This document shows positions 1-7,612 of a DNA stretch of 21,621 nucleotides, in pieces; the first letter of the stretch is position 1; every line of letters begins with the position of its first letter. The position numbers were made by a program, and so were the translations under genes. This DNA comes from a virus, in the IMG/VR virus record IMGVR_UViG_3300042868_006149, positions 1-21,621 of that record; one strand, written 5' to 3'. The notes beneath the pieces were generated by a model. It had not been told where the DNA came from. It was given only the letters and a program-made list of their open reading frames with translations, and did no database searches.

Positions 1-1
1 G

Positions 2-364
2 TTGGCAACCATCCCCGGTTTGCGTGTTGCAGACCATTTGCCGGAACAGGTCGCCCCGCCAATGGCAGTGATCCAGTTGCAAACGGTGACCTATCACCGG
101 GCAATGGGTGGCGGGCTGTCTGAATGGCGTTATGTGATTTCACTGATTGCAGGGCGCATGGGTGACCGTGGCGCACAACGCCAGTTGGACGCATGGCTTT
201 CATATGACGGTGCGCAATCTGTGCGTGCCGCAATTGAAAGTGACCCAAAACTTGGCGGCAAATGTTCAACACTCATTGTTGAAGAAATGATTTCAGTTCG
301 CCCGCTAACTGTTGGTGATGCCGCATATGTCACCTGCGAATTCAACGTCAATGTTCACGTCTAG
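2..364 (+). CDS. Tail terminator-like protein (left edge, start uncertain)
   Basis: Probable tail terminator, the protein that caps the tail tube and joins it to the head-completion proteins. The support is family resemblance: an opening like LATIPGL-R---DH-PEQ--PP, a central stretch on duplicated-ring features (DRGAQ, LDAWLSYDG, SVRAAIESD, LGG) and a beta-rich C-terminus, which is the arrangement I know from actinophage tail terminators of about 120-140 residues. It directly precedes a small connector-type gene and the major tail protein, the expected place. The TTG at position 2 is only the first start visible in the window; the frame is open to the edge, so the true start is probably upstream and some N-terminal residues are missing. 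It ends with TAG at 362-364. Confidence 0.7.
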   Translation: MATIPGLRVADHLPEQVAPPMAVIQLQTVTYHRAMGGGLSEWRYVISLIAGRMGDRGAQRQLDAWLSYDGAQSVRAAIESDPKLGGKCSTLIVEEMISVRPLTVGDAAYVTCEFNVNVHV

Positions 365-376
365 AGAGGGAACAAA

Positions 377-550
377 GTGAACGAATACAAAATCGTTGGC
401 AACCACAATGTGGTTTGTCACGAACCCGGCAGCATCATCACAGATGATGACCTCGCCGCAGTAGATGTGCAGCACCTCATTGGTGCAGGACATATCACGC
501 CAGTATCCAAAGCAACGAAGGTTGCACCCGTCATCAATGAAAAGGACTGA
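377..550 (+). CDS. Small conserved-type protein between tail terminator and major tail protein
   Basis: A 57-residue ORF starting with GTG at 377 and ending with TGA at 548-550. It has a good ribosome-binding context (GAGAGGGAACAAA directly upstream of GTG). It begins MNEYKIVGNHNVVCHEPG and contains an AVDVQHLIGAGHI segment. Short proteins of this shape (a beta strand, a loop rich in GE/PG, then a helix ending in hydrophobic-x-x-GxI) are common in head-tail regions of actinophages and resemble the small FluMu-type structural proteins. The exact role is not known; a minor head-tail joining or head-decoration role is inference from position only. It fills the gap between the tail terminator stop and the major tail protein RBS, which supports it being real. 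Confidence 0.6.
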   Translation: MNEYKIVGNHNVVCHEPGSIITDDDLAAVDVQHLIGAGHITPVSKATKVAPVINEKD

Positions 551-555
551 CCAAA

Positions 556-963
556 ATGGCTCAGGTAATCACGAACGCTTCCGTCAGTATCGGTGGCGTT
601 GATCTGTCGCAGCACATCACCAAAGTCACGCTTTCTACAACGCGTGCGGAAATCGAAACAACCACGTTTGGCAACACTGCCAAGCGCCGTGTTGCTGGTC
701 TCGCTGACAGCAGTGCAGCGTTTGATTTTAACAATGATTACACCGGTACAGGCAACGTTGAACAGACCCTGTACGCGCTGCTTGGCAGCACCGCACAGGT
801 GATTGTTCTGCCCGCCGGAACCACTGTTGGAACCGCTAACCCCAAGTACACGTTCAACGTTCTTGTCACTGAATGGATGCCACTTGATGCGCAGGTTGGG
901 GAGCTTACAACGGCAAGTATCACATGGCCGATTGACGGCACCATCGCGAAGGCGACCGCCTAG
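556..963 (+). CDS. Major tail tube protein
   Basis: Predicted 135-residue subunit that polymerises into the tail tube. It has the features I associate with actinophage tube proteins: an early SVSIGGVDLSQHITKVTL segment, followed by an ETTTFG motif (the TTxxG signature with an intervening substitution region), then alternating beta strands and a final strand like TASITWPIDG. The start ATG at 556 has AAAGGA ten bases upstream, in the 3' end of the preceding small gene. It sits between the tail terminator/connector pair and the tail assembly chaperone, the canonical siphovirus order. The length is at the short end for siphovirus tube proteins but within the range. No signs of an Ig-like C-terminal addition are seen. 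Confidence 0.8.
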   Translation: MAQVITNASVSIGGVDLSQHITKVTLSTTRAEIETTTFGNTAKRRVAGLADSSAAFDFNNDYTGTGNVEQTLYALLGSTAQVIVLPAGTTVGTANPKYTFNVLVTEWMPLDAQVGELTTASITWPIDGTIAKATA

Positions 964-965
964 TC

Positions 966-1241
966 ATGGCCGCGCTAATGCGCTTACGGGTCATCCCTTC
1001 TGAGGGTGAAGCGTTTGATGTGAACGTCACACCGCTGGTGATTGTTTCTGCTGAACGTCAGTTTGGCAAAGGCATGCAACAGTTGTTTGGCGAATCAGCA
1101 TCCTATGAAGCACTTTGTTGGGCCGCGTGGAAAGCCTCGCATGTTGCAGGTCACGTTGTGAAACCGTTTGATGAATGGTTGACCAGCATTGACAGCATCG
1201 AAGCAGCCGAGGTTGAACGCGTCCCTTTGGCGAATCCATGA
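966..1241 (+). CDS. Tail assembly chaperone, short form (gpG-like)
   Basis: The 91-residue zero-frame product of the two-form tail assembly chaperone. Such chaperones bind the tape measure protein during tail tube assembly and are not in the finished virion. The sequence has the actinophage pattern: a beta-rich opening (LRVIPSEGEAFDV), an SAERQFGKGM helix, an ALCWAAWKAS helix and VVKPFDEWL. It lies between the tail tube and tape measure genes, where gpG-type genes lie. ATG at 966 is two bases after the previous stop; ATG at 978 (MRLRV) is an equally plausible start because neither has a clear ribosome-binding site. The last codons contain a C CCT TTG slippery heptamer (1223-1229) from which ribosomes can shift by -1 into the downstream frame. 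Confidence 0.8.
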   Translation: MAALMRLRVIPSEGEAFDVNVTPLVIVSAERQFGKGMQQLFGESASYEALCWAAWKASHVAGHVVKPFDEWLTSIDSIEAAEVERVPLANP

Positions 1242-1279
1242 CAATGCTGGTCGCACAGGTCGCTGTTGCGACCAGCATT
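1223..1279 (+). promoter_or_regulatory. Programmed -1 ribosomal frameshift signal
   Basis: The heptamer C CCT TTG at 1223-1229 is in the X XXY YYZ format in the frame of the upstream gene. After a 13-base spacer, positions 1243-1254 and 1268-1279 form a perfect 12-bp stem (AATGCTGGTCGC with its complement). The stem extends inward with ACAG (1255-1258) pairing CTGT (1263-1266), a GTCG loop and one bulged T (1267), making 16 base pairs. The spacer is longer than the typical 5-9 bases. The -1 direction matches the frame of the downstream extension. Confidence 0.85.
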
Positions 1280-1369
1280 TCCCCGGTTGATTTGTTAGAC
1301 ACACCACCTGACATTTTTTTTGCAATAGTTGGTTTGTTGAAACAACAGGCAAGGGACGCGAAACGATAA
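1238..1369 (+). CDS. Tail assembly chaperone, frameshift extension (gpGT-like T portion)
   Basis: Open frame downstream of and in -1 register relative to the gpG-like gene. Read on its own it could start at ATG 1238 (ATGA overlap with the upstream stop) and give 43 residues. Read as a -1 frameshift product from the heptamer at 1223-1229 it gives a fused protein of about 134 residues whose extra part continues GESMTMLVAQVAVATS and then SPVDLLDTPPDIFFAIVGLL. The SPxDLL---P-IF-A-V-LL pattern is what I know as the C-terminal extension of actinophage tail assembly chaperones. Its length (46 added residues), position before the tape measure gene and the signals at the junction all fit a gpG/gpGT system. 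Independent initiation at 1238 cannot be excluded. Confidence 0.78.
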   Translation: MTMLVAQVAVATSISPVDLLDTPPDIFFAIVGLLKQQARDAKR

Positions 1370-1378
1370 GGGTCAAAT

Positions 1379-1957
1379 ATGGCTAGGCAAAAACCGTCAT
1401 CAATTATGCCTGCAAGTTCCAGCCGGTCAGGTTGGGATTTGGAAGTGTCGCTGTACAACTACAGTGAAACAAAAGTGTTGATGAAATCAGTTGACCCTGA
1501 GCTACGCAAAGCAATGGACAAAACAATCAAAGCGTTGTTGAACCCAATTGCGAAGCGTGCAAAATCGTTGGTGCCTGAACAGCCTTTGTCGGGCTGGAAT
1601 TACGGGGACGCAGGTGAACGCTACATGCCCGGGCGTTTGCCGTTTTGGAATCCAGCACTTGCCAAACGTGGCATTGCTGTACGTCAAGGCGGCAAACGGT
1701 CAAAGGGTTCAGCTACACAAGCGGCATGGAAAATCACGAACAGCAGCGCACCGGGTGCAGCGTTTGAAACAGCGGGGTTCGGTCCATCCAAAACCGCGTT
1801 CATTGATGCAATACAAAAAACACACACCAGCAAACCACGTTTGATTTGGCGTGCATGGGACGAAGCCGGTGGCGACGCAACCGTCAGCACAAAGGTTGTT
1901 GCCACAATCAAAGAATACGAATCGTTGCTGCAAACGCAGTTGAACGCAAGGGACTGA
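1379..1957 (+). CDS. HK97 gp10-like / tail completion-type protein
   Basis: A 192-residue protein of uncertain role. It contains a basic helical N-terminal half (LRKAMDKTIKALLNPIAKRAKSL), then a central segment YMPGRLPFWN and a beta-rich segment with AWKITNSSAPGAAFETAGFG, which resembles HK97 gp10-type connector or minor tail proteins (helix plus a beta sheet that ends in the xxPxAxxxExGxG pattern). Its position, between the tail chaperone and the tape measure, is unusual for a gp10 homologue, which more often lies before the tail tube gene. ATG 1379 is preceded by AAGGGT at a good distance. Its last ~100 bases overlap the open frame of the tape measure gene. A head-tail or tail-tip role is inference. 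Confidence 0.5.
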   Translation: MARQKPSSIMPASSSRSGWDLEVSLYNYSETKVLMKSVDPELRKAMDKTIKALLNPIAKRAKSLVPEQPLSGWNYGDAGERYMPGRLPFWNPALAKRGIAVRQGGKRSKGSATQAAWKITNSSAPGAAFETAGFGPSKTAFIDAIQKTHTSKPRLIWRAWDEAGGDATVSTKVVATIKEYESLLQTQLNARD

Positions 1958-4092
1958 AAAAAGCCACTGACGAACTGGACAAATTCAGCAAGGCAACAGA
2001 AAACACCATTGGCAAAACATCAAAAGCAATGGGTGCTGTTGGTTTTGGCATCCTTGCCGGTGCTGGTGCTGTAGGTGTTGGGCTGTACAAAATCGGTTCA
2101 TCGTTTGATGAAGCGTTTGATGCGATTCGCACGGGCACCGGGGCAACCGGTCCTGTGTTGGATCAGTTGAAAAACGATATGAAAGCGGTTGCCAGTGCGG
2201 TGCCCGCATCGTTTGGTGATGCCGGTACTGCAATCACCGTGTTCAATCAAAAACTTGGGTTGACCGGGCAACCGTTGCAACTGCTGTCTGAACAGGCTTT
2301 GGAACTGTCGCGCATCACAGGAACGGAACTTGCGGGCAACGTCGAATCAATCACCAATGTCATGCAAAACTTTGGTGTGTCTGCCGGTGACCAGTCAAGC
2401 AAACTTGATTTGTTGTTCCGTGCGTCTCAGCAGTCAGGCATTTCTGTTGCCGATCTGTCAACACAAATGTCAGGTGCCGGTGTTGTTCTGCGTTCTGTTG
2501 GTTTGGACTTTGACCAGTCCGCAGCTTTCCTTGCCACGCTAGGCAAGGCCGGTATTGATGCGGGTGATGTTATGCCTGCCCTGTCAAAGTCATTGGCTGT
2601 TGCTGCCAAGAACGGCAAAAATGCCACAACTGTTTTCAATGAAACGTTTGATGCAATCAAGAACGCACCAACTGATGTTGATGCTGCTGGTATTGCGTTG
2701 GATACGTTTGGCGCAAAGGCAGGCCCAAAGTTTGCGGCAATGATCCGTGAGGGCAAACTATCCTATCAAGACATGCTTGCCGGTCTGCAAGGTGGTAGTG
2801 ACACCATCATTGGTGCAGGCAAAGACACACAAGATTTTGGTGAGAAACTGACCCTGCTAAAGAACAGGGTCTTTGTTGCGTTGGAACCTGTGGCAACACA
2901 GGTGTTCAATGCGATTGGTGACGCAATGGACCGCATCGGTCCCATTGTTGAAAACCTCACGAACTGGATGATGGAACACAAAACGGTGATGATGATTGTT
3001 GCCGGGGTGTTGGGTGGCGTGATGCTTGTTGCATTAGCTGCTTACACCGTTGGGATGATTGCTGCCGCTGCTGCAACGATTGCAGCCGGTGCGCCTTTTG
3101 TCATCATTGGGCTTGCGATTGCTGCAATGGTTGCTGCCGTAATTTATCTTTGGACAAATTGGGATCAGGTTTGGACATGGATAATGGGACACAAAGCAAT
3201 CGCCGCGATCATTGCCATACTTGGCGGGCCAATCATTCTGCCAATTTTTGCACTGGTTGCTGTTGGCAAATGGTTATGGGCTAATTGGAAAACGATTTGG
3301 TCAGGAATTCAAACAGTAGTTCAAGTCGTGTGGTCTGTTCTGAAAACGGTTTGGAATGCGCTGATTGTTGCTGTTCAATCAATTTGGGGTGCAATGCAAT
3401 TCCTTTGGGATGTTGCACAAAATGTTTGGTCTGGCATTGTCAGCGCAATTGATGCTGCTTGGACTGTCATTCAAGTGATTTGGGACGGCATCAAAATTGG
3501 CATTCAAATTGTTGTGTTCTATTACCAATTTTTGTGGCAGGTTGTGCAAACCGTATGGGATGCAATAACCGGTGCCATTGGTGCCGCTTGGGGATTCATC
3601 AGTGCCGTGTTTGAAAAAATCAAAAACGGCATTGCAACCGTTTGGGGTTTTTTCCAAACCGCTAAGGACATCATTGGCACCGTGTTTACAAACATTGCTG
3701 ATGTGATTTATTTGCCGTTTAGAACAGCGTTCAATTTGATTTCTGATGCATGGAACAACACGGTTGGTGGACTGTCATGGACAGTTCCCGGTTGGGTTCC
3801 AGTTCTTGGGGGTAAAACTGTCAGTGCCCCCCGACTGCCTAAGTTTGCTGATGGTGGAATATTCAACACATCGATGGGCGGCGGTTCCGGGCTTGCCGTG
3901 CTGCACGATAACGAAATGATCCTGAACCCGCAGCAACAAAAAGCGTTGTTCAGTGGCAATGGTTTGGGTGGTGGTCAGCAGATCGTTGTCAATATCAACA
4001 CGGTTGCTGGTGACCCTGACGCAATTGAACGTGTTGTCATTGATGCCATAGCGCGCGCTAACCGTCGTGGTGCAACGGTCCTTGTCCCATGA
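1855..4092 (+). CDS. Tape measure protein (start uncertain)
   Basis: Large tail protein that sets tail length and occupies the tail lumen. From ATG 1855 it would be 745 residues. The visible parts are: an N-terminal helical region (GLKKATDELDKFSKATENT); the phage TMP core with TELAGNVESITNVMQNFG, GISVADLS and ALDTFGAKAGPKFAAM; a hydrophobic, probably membrane-active segment around residues 375-450; a tryptophan-periodic helical region; and a C-terminus LPKFADGGIF then GLAVLHDNEMILNPQQQ typical of TMPs. At about 0.15 nm per residue the tail would be near 110 nm (inference). The start is a problem: no start codon with a ribosome-binding site is visible. TTG 1846 and ATG 1855 overlap the previous gene by 103-112 bases, and the next in-frame ATG is 2029. 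RIRIVAANAVERKGLKK before residue 35 looks native, which argues for an upstream start. Confidence 0.85.
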   Translation: MGRSRWRRNRQHKGCCHNQRIRIVAANAVERKGLKKATDELDKFSKATENTIGKTSKAMGAVGFGILAGAGAVGVGLYKIGSSFDEAFDAIRTGTGATGPVLDQLKNDMKAVASAVPASFGDAGTAITVFNQKLGLTGQPLQLLSEQALELSRITGTELAGNVESITNVMQNFGVSAGDQSSKLDLLFRASQQSGISVADLSTQMSGAGVVLRSVGLDFDQSAAFLATLGKAGIDAGDVMPALSKSLAVAAKNGKNATTVFNETFDAIKNAPTDVDAAGIALDTFGAKAGPKFAAMIREGKLSYQDMLAGLQGGSDTIIGAGKDTQDFGEKLTLLKNRVFVALEPVATQVFNAIGDAMDRIGPIVENLTNWMMEHKTVMMIVAGVLGGVMLVALAAYTVGMIAAAAATIAAGAPFVIIGLAIAAMVAAVIYLWTNWDQVWTWIMGHKAIAAIIAILGGPIILPIFALVAVGKWLWANWKTIWSGIQTVVQVVWSVLKTVWNALIVAVQSIWGAMQFLWDVAQNVWSGIVSAIDAAWTVIQVIWDGIKIGIQIVVFYYQFLWQVVQTVWDAITGAIGAAWGFISAVFEKIKNGIATVWGFFQTAKDIIGTVFTNIADVIYLPFRTAFNLISDAWNNTVGGLSWTVPGWVPVLGGKTVSAPRLPKFADGGIFNTSMGGGSGLAVLHDNEMILNPQQQKALFSGNGLGGGQQIVVNINTVAGDPDAIERVVIDAIARANRRGATVLVP

Positions 4093-5579
4093 GCCTCACC
4101 AATATGCCCACCATTCAAGTCCTGTTTGCACCTTCTGTTGTTGGTGGGAACACGGGAACACGATTGGTGTTGGATGTTGGTCCCGGTCTCAATACTGGAA
4201 CCCTTGGTGATGGTGCGTTCTTTTATGACATCAGTTCATCTATTCGTAGTTTGTCCACTTCGCGTGGGCGTAGACGCGCGTTGGAACGGTTCGGAACGGG
4301 GACAGCGTCTGTTGTTCTAGACAATCTTGATCGCTCATTTGATCCAACCAACACAGCTTCACCGTATTACAACGCAACTGTTGGTGTGACCGGTGTTGTA
4401 CCTTCAATCCCGGTGATCATCCGGGCAACTTGGAACGGTGTCACCTACCCCATCTTCCGTGGCTCAATTGATTCTTGGACGTTCAACTATTCTGACGCAG
4501 GTGTTGGTGATGCAACTGCAACCATTGCGTGTTCGGATGCTTTCAAATCGTTGTCAAATGTGATTGGTGGTTTGCCATCGTCAGCAAGCATCACGTCAAG
4601 CGGTACCACTTCATATGACATTGGTGTGTCTCAGCCGTCAGATGGTGGCGGGTATGCCCCGTCATCAATTGATGTGACTGGTTCAGGGACAACCGGTGCA
4701 ATCAATGTTTCCGCTGGTACTGAAACCACACCTGTGATTGGGTCAGGCACTGACCTTCCCGGTGTCAGGATCACAACGATTCTTGACGCTATCGGATGGC
4801 CAGACAACCTTCGCCACATTGACGATGGCGTGACATACCTTGCACCACAGGACGCGTCAAAGACACCAATTGAAATGTTGCAGGAAGCAGCACAAGCTGA
4901 CTCCGGCGCAATCTACGTTGACGATGACGGAACAATCATCTTTGATGACCGAAATTCTATTATCTCTGAACCTCGCTGTATCACGGTTCAGTCTGTTTAT
5001 GACACCACGGATGTTGCAGGGAAGAAGTTCATTGACACATCAATTGTGTACGATGATTCCCTAATCTACAACATTGTTCGTGTTGACCGGAAGGTGACTA
5101 CCGCTGCTGGTGGTGAAGCTCTCACGGGAACAACTGTTGTTGTTGCTAATGCTGAGTCTGTGTCCCTGTACGGTGCGCGCACGCTGACAATCGATGTCCC
5201 CATTGTTTCCATAGTTGGATCAGACACAACGTATGGACAGGAGCAGGCATCTGGTCTCGCTTTGTTCCTTGCGTCTCAGTACGCAAATCCTGAATTGCGC
5301 CCGGAAGAAATCAGGTTTACGCCACAGGGTGACCCTGATGTGTTGTTCCCTGATCTTCTGTCACGGAAGATCCGTGACCGTGTGACAGTTAAGTTCGCTG
5401 TCCCCGGTGGTGGTGCTGCTGTGGAACGTGACTGCTTTGTTGAGTCCGTAGCGCACACAATCACGGCTGGAACGTGGAGTGTGACGTTGGGGCTATCATC
5501 AGCAACTTTCTATTCCGGTTTTTTTATTCTTGACAACAACAACTTTGGTGTGTTGAACACCAACAAACTTGCCTACTAG
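4089..5579 (+). CDS. Minor tail protein (tail tip / baseplate hub type)
   Basis: A 496-residue protein directly after the tape measure, where distal-tail and tail-associated (hub) proteins are found. The N-terminal 150 residues carry a pattern I know from actinophage minor tail proteins: RRRALERFGTGTASVVLDN then FDPTNTASPYYN, followed by PVIIRATWNGVTYPIFRGSIDSW. The rest is a repetitive hub-like beta fold with AIYVDDDGTIIFDDR and long beta segments. It starts ATG 4089, overlapping the tape measure stop (ATGA), so translation is probably coupled. It seems to combine Dit-like and hub functions, since no separate Dit gene is present between it and the tape measure. Receptor contact is inference. 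No catalytic motif was recognised. Confidence 0.75.
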   Translation: MSLTNMPTIQVLFAPSVVGGNTGTRLVLDVGPGLNTGTLGDGAFFYDISSSIRSLSTSRGRRRALERFGTGTASVVLDNLDRSFDPTNTASPYYNATVGVTGVVPSIPVIIRATWNGVTYPIFRGSIDSWTFNYSDAGVGDATATIACSDAFKSLSNVIGGLPSSASITSSGTTSYDIGVSQPSDGGGYAPSSIDVTGSGTTGAINVSAGTETTPVIGSGTDLPGVRITTILDAIGWPDNLRHIDDGVTYLAPQDASKTPIEMLQEAAQADSGAIYVDDDGTIIFDDRNSIISEPRCITVQSVYDTTDVAGKKFIDTSIVYDDSLIYNIVRVDRKVTTAAGGEALTGTTVVVANAESVSLYGARTLTIDVPIVSIVGSDTTYGQEQASGLALFLASQYANPELRPEEIRFTPQGDPDVLFPDLLSRKIRDRVTVKFAVPGGGAAVERDCFVESVAHTITAGTWSVTLGLSSATFYSGFFILDNNNFGVLNTNKLAY

Positions 5580-5593
5580 CAGGAGGAAATGAA

Positions 5594-6229
5594 ATGGGTT
5601 CAGGTTTCAAGACGTTTACAGCGGGAGCGGTTCTGACTGCTTCTGATGTCAACAACTATCTGCAGGAACAGTCCGTAATGTATTTCGCAACTACCGCCGC
5701 GCGTGACTCAGCGTTGTCTGCTTCGCTTGAAGATGGCCTGGTCGCGTACATTGGAAGCAACGATGAAAACGAAGGTTTGTACACCTACAACGGGACCAGT
5801 TGGCGTAGGGGTCCGGGTTGGAACGCTCCGTGGGGGTACAGCACGTTCCTTCAGAACACCAGCACCGGAACACAGAACATGGTTTCGTCAACGGTTGTTA
5901 CTGGTCTGACCGGAACTGTGGCGCTAGTTGCAAACCGCCGCTACAAGGCGACTTTTCAGATCAACCAGTCGGGCACCAGCGTTCTTGGGCAGTACGCAAT
6001 TCAGGACAACGGGGTGGTTGTCGGTTCGACTTGGGTCAGTGTCGTTACAGCAGGAACCACGCCGATCACGTTCACCGGCGTTATCTACTTCACGTCAGCT
6101 GCTACGTCTTCACGCACAGTCCGTCTTGTTGGAACATCGGCAGTAGGTACAGCAACGCTAAACGTCGATACCGTGATCCGTCAGTCACTTCTGATTGAAG
6201 ACATTGGCCCATCTGGCGCGCCGGTCTGA
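5594..6229 (+). CDS. Tail fiber / receptor-binding-type minor tail protein
   Basis: A 211-residue beta-rich protein with the strongest Shine-Dalgarno of the window (AGGAGG at 5581-5586, seven bases before ATG 5594). The N-terminus, FKTFTAGAVLTASDVNNYL followed by MYFATTAARDSAL and a LVAYIG---GLYTYNGTSW stretch, is an adaptor-like module that recurs in actinophage tail appendage proteins. Residues from about 85 to 211 form short alternating beta strands (ending VDTVIRQSLLIEDIG), like the jelly-roll head domains of receptor-binding proteins. It follows the hub gene and ends in a TGATG overlap with the endolysin gene. The host receptor is not predictable. Confidence 0.65.
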   Translation: MGSGFKTFTAGAVLTASDVNNYLQEQSVMYFATTAARDSALSASLEDGLVAYIGSNDENEGLYTYNGTSWRRGPGWNAPWGYSTFLQNTSTGTQNMVSSTVVTGLTGTVALVANRRYKATFQINQSGTSVLGQYAIQDNGVVVGSTWVSVVTAGTTPITFTGVIYFTSAATSSRTVRLVGTSAVGTATLNVDTVIRQSLLIEDIGPSGAPV

Positions 6230-7287
6230 TGAGCTACTACCTGCTCGACCATCCGCCTGCCACCCCACAGTTCTACACAACACGGAACCGTGAACTGTCA
6301 GGTGGTGTGGTGATCCACACAACTGAAGGTTCAGGTGGCGACACCGCAGCAGAAAACACTGCCGGTTTCATTTCTCGCCGTTCCGACCCGGGCAGCTACC
6401 ACATGATTGTTGATACTGATTCCAGTGTTGCGATGATGCCTGATGAGTACACCGCTTTTGGTGTGGCCACCCCGGGGTTCAATTCTGCGTGTTGGATGAT
6501 TGCCATTGCCGCAAGGTCATCTGACCTTGACGGAACCAACCCGTTGACCCTGTTGGAAATTGATCGCATGGGTTCAGAAATCGTGGCGTTTTGGGAACGC
6601 AACAATGTTGATGTTGCGGCAGCGTCACAGTTCATTGGTGACGATGTGAAGAACCGCCCGGGCTTAGCCCATCACGGTGACGTGCAACCATCAGACAGGT
6701 CTGATGCGTGGTCACGCAGGGCTGACCGTTGGGTGTTTGACTCGCTGCTACTGCAAGCCATTGAACGGCACAGTGGGCAGCAGCCTGCCGTGCCACCTGT
6801 CCCCACCGAACCGACACCTGACCCTGCGGGTTCGGTGTTTGGCCCGGGGTCAACTGGTGACAAGGTGCGTGATATTCAGAAGGTTGTTGGCACCCCACAG
6901 GATGGCGTGTACGGGCCACAAACACAGGCCGCGGTTTTCCAGTGGCAAACCAACCTGAACGTGCCCGCAGACGGCATTTGGGGGCCACTCACGGCAAGTG
7001 CAACGCATGACCTGTTTGTGTTCCTGAACAACCTGCCTGCCGTGTCCCCGTCGAACCCGTGGTTGCAGGCGCTGGACTCAGCCCGGCAACAGGTACTGCG
7101 TGCCGGTTCGCAAGGTGATGCGGTGAAGGTCGCGCAAACCCTGTTGAACAACAAGGGTCATTGGCTGGTTGCTGATGGTGTGTTTGGCCCGGCAACGGAC
7201 AACGCAACCCGGCAGTTCCAACACAATTGTGGCCTTGCCGTTGACGGCATTGTTGGCACGCAGACTTGGAACGTGTTGGTGGCATGA
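6229..7287 (+). CDS. Endolysin: N-acetylmuramoyl-L-alanine amidase with two peptidoglycan-binding domains
   Basis: A 352-residue lysis enzyme that should cut the amide bond between muramic acid and the stem peptide. The N-terminal domain (about 1-180) is Amidase_2/PGRP-like. VVIHTTEG places the first zinc ligand at H30; HGDVQPSDRSD supplies H149 and D159, spaced ten residues apart as in AmpD-type enzymes. SYHMIVD (H58) is the usual mid-domain motif. A proline-rich linker (about 182-203) leads to two PG_binding_1 repeats: about 204-265 (DGVYGPQT, DGIWGPLT) and 290-352 (ADGVFGPATDNATRQFQ, DGIVGTQTW). There is no signal peptide, so holin-assisted release is expected. ATG 6229 overlaps the preceding stop. 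Confidence 0.92.
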   Translation: MSYYLLDHPPATPQFYTTRNRELSGGVVIHTTEGSGGDTAAENTAGFISRRSDPGSYHMIVDTDSSVAMMPDEYTAFGVATPGFNSACWMIAIAARSSDLDGTNPLTLLEIDRMGSEIVAFWERNNVDVAAASQFIGDDVKNRPGLAHHGDVQPSDRSDAWSRRADRWVFDSLLLQAIERHSGQQPAVPPVPTEPTPDPAGSVFGPGSTGDKVRDIQKVVGTPQDGVYGPQTQAAVFQWQTNLNVPADGIWGPLTASATHDLFVFLNNLPAVSPSNPWLQALDSARQQVLRAGSQGDAVKVAQTLLNNKGHWLVADGVFGPATDNATRQFQHNCGLAVDGIVGTQTWNVLVA

Positions 7288-7290
7288 ACC

Positions 7291-7584
7291 ATGTTTGCGC
7301 AAATTGTTGATTCACCGGGTTTTGGTGCCGCTGAATGGGTGGCAATCCTCACCTGCATCAGCCTTGTGTTGGGTGCCATCACTGCACTGGTTGTGCAGAT
7401 AGTGCGCCTAAGAAATGAGAACACCGAACAGCACGCAGATAACCGGCAGGTTGTGGTTGATGTTCGTGACCGGCTGCTTGATTTGCACCAGTCAGTTGAA
7501 CGTGTTGACAACAAGGTTGGAAAGCTTGACGCACGCCTTGACAGGCATGAGAATATCCATCACCGCGGCAAGCGGCGCTGGTAG
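7291..7584 (+). CDS. Membrane-anchored coiled-coil protein (possible lysis accessory, DUF2746-like)
   Basis: A 97-residue protein with one strong transmembrane segment (about residues 13-39, WVAILTCISLVLGAITALVV) and a charged helical C-terminal half with heptad-like spacing (LLDLHQSVERVDNKVGKLDARLD), ending in HENIHHRGKRRW. Small proteins with one N-terminal TM and a coiled coil, located next to the endolysin, are common in actinophages (DUF2746 type) and are considered holin-like or spanin-like accessories. It starts three bases after the endolysin stop. A clear holin of another family lies at 9016-9294, so this one is more likely an accessory than the main pore-former; that is inference. 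Confidence 0.6.
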   Translation: MFAQIVDSPGFGAAEWVAILTCISLVLGAITALVVQIVRLRNENTEQHADNRQVVVDVRDRLLDLHQSVERVDNKVGKLDARLDRHENIHHRGKRRW

Positions 7585-7612
7585 TCCTATCGTCTAAAGA
7601 ACGGGCAAGGGC

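Noticed and set aside
1027-1458. - strand open frame opposite the tail chaperone and gp10-like gene
   Set aside because: Overlaps genes with clear function and the frameshift stem; no family features.
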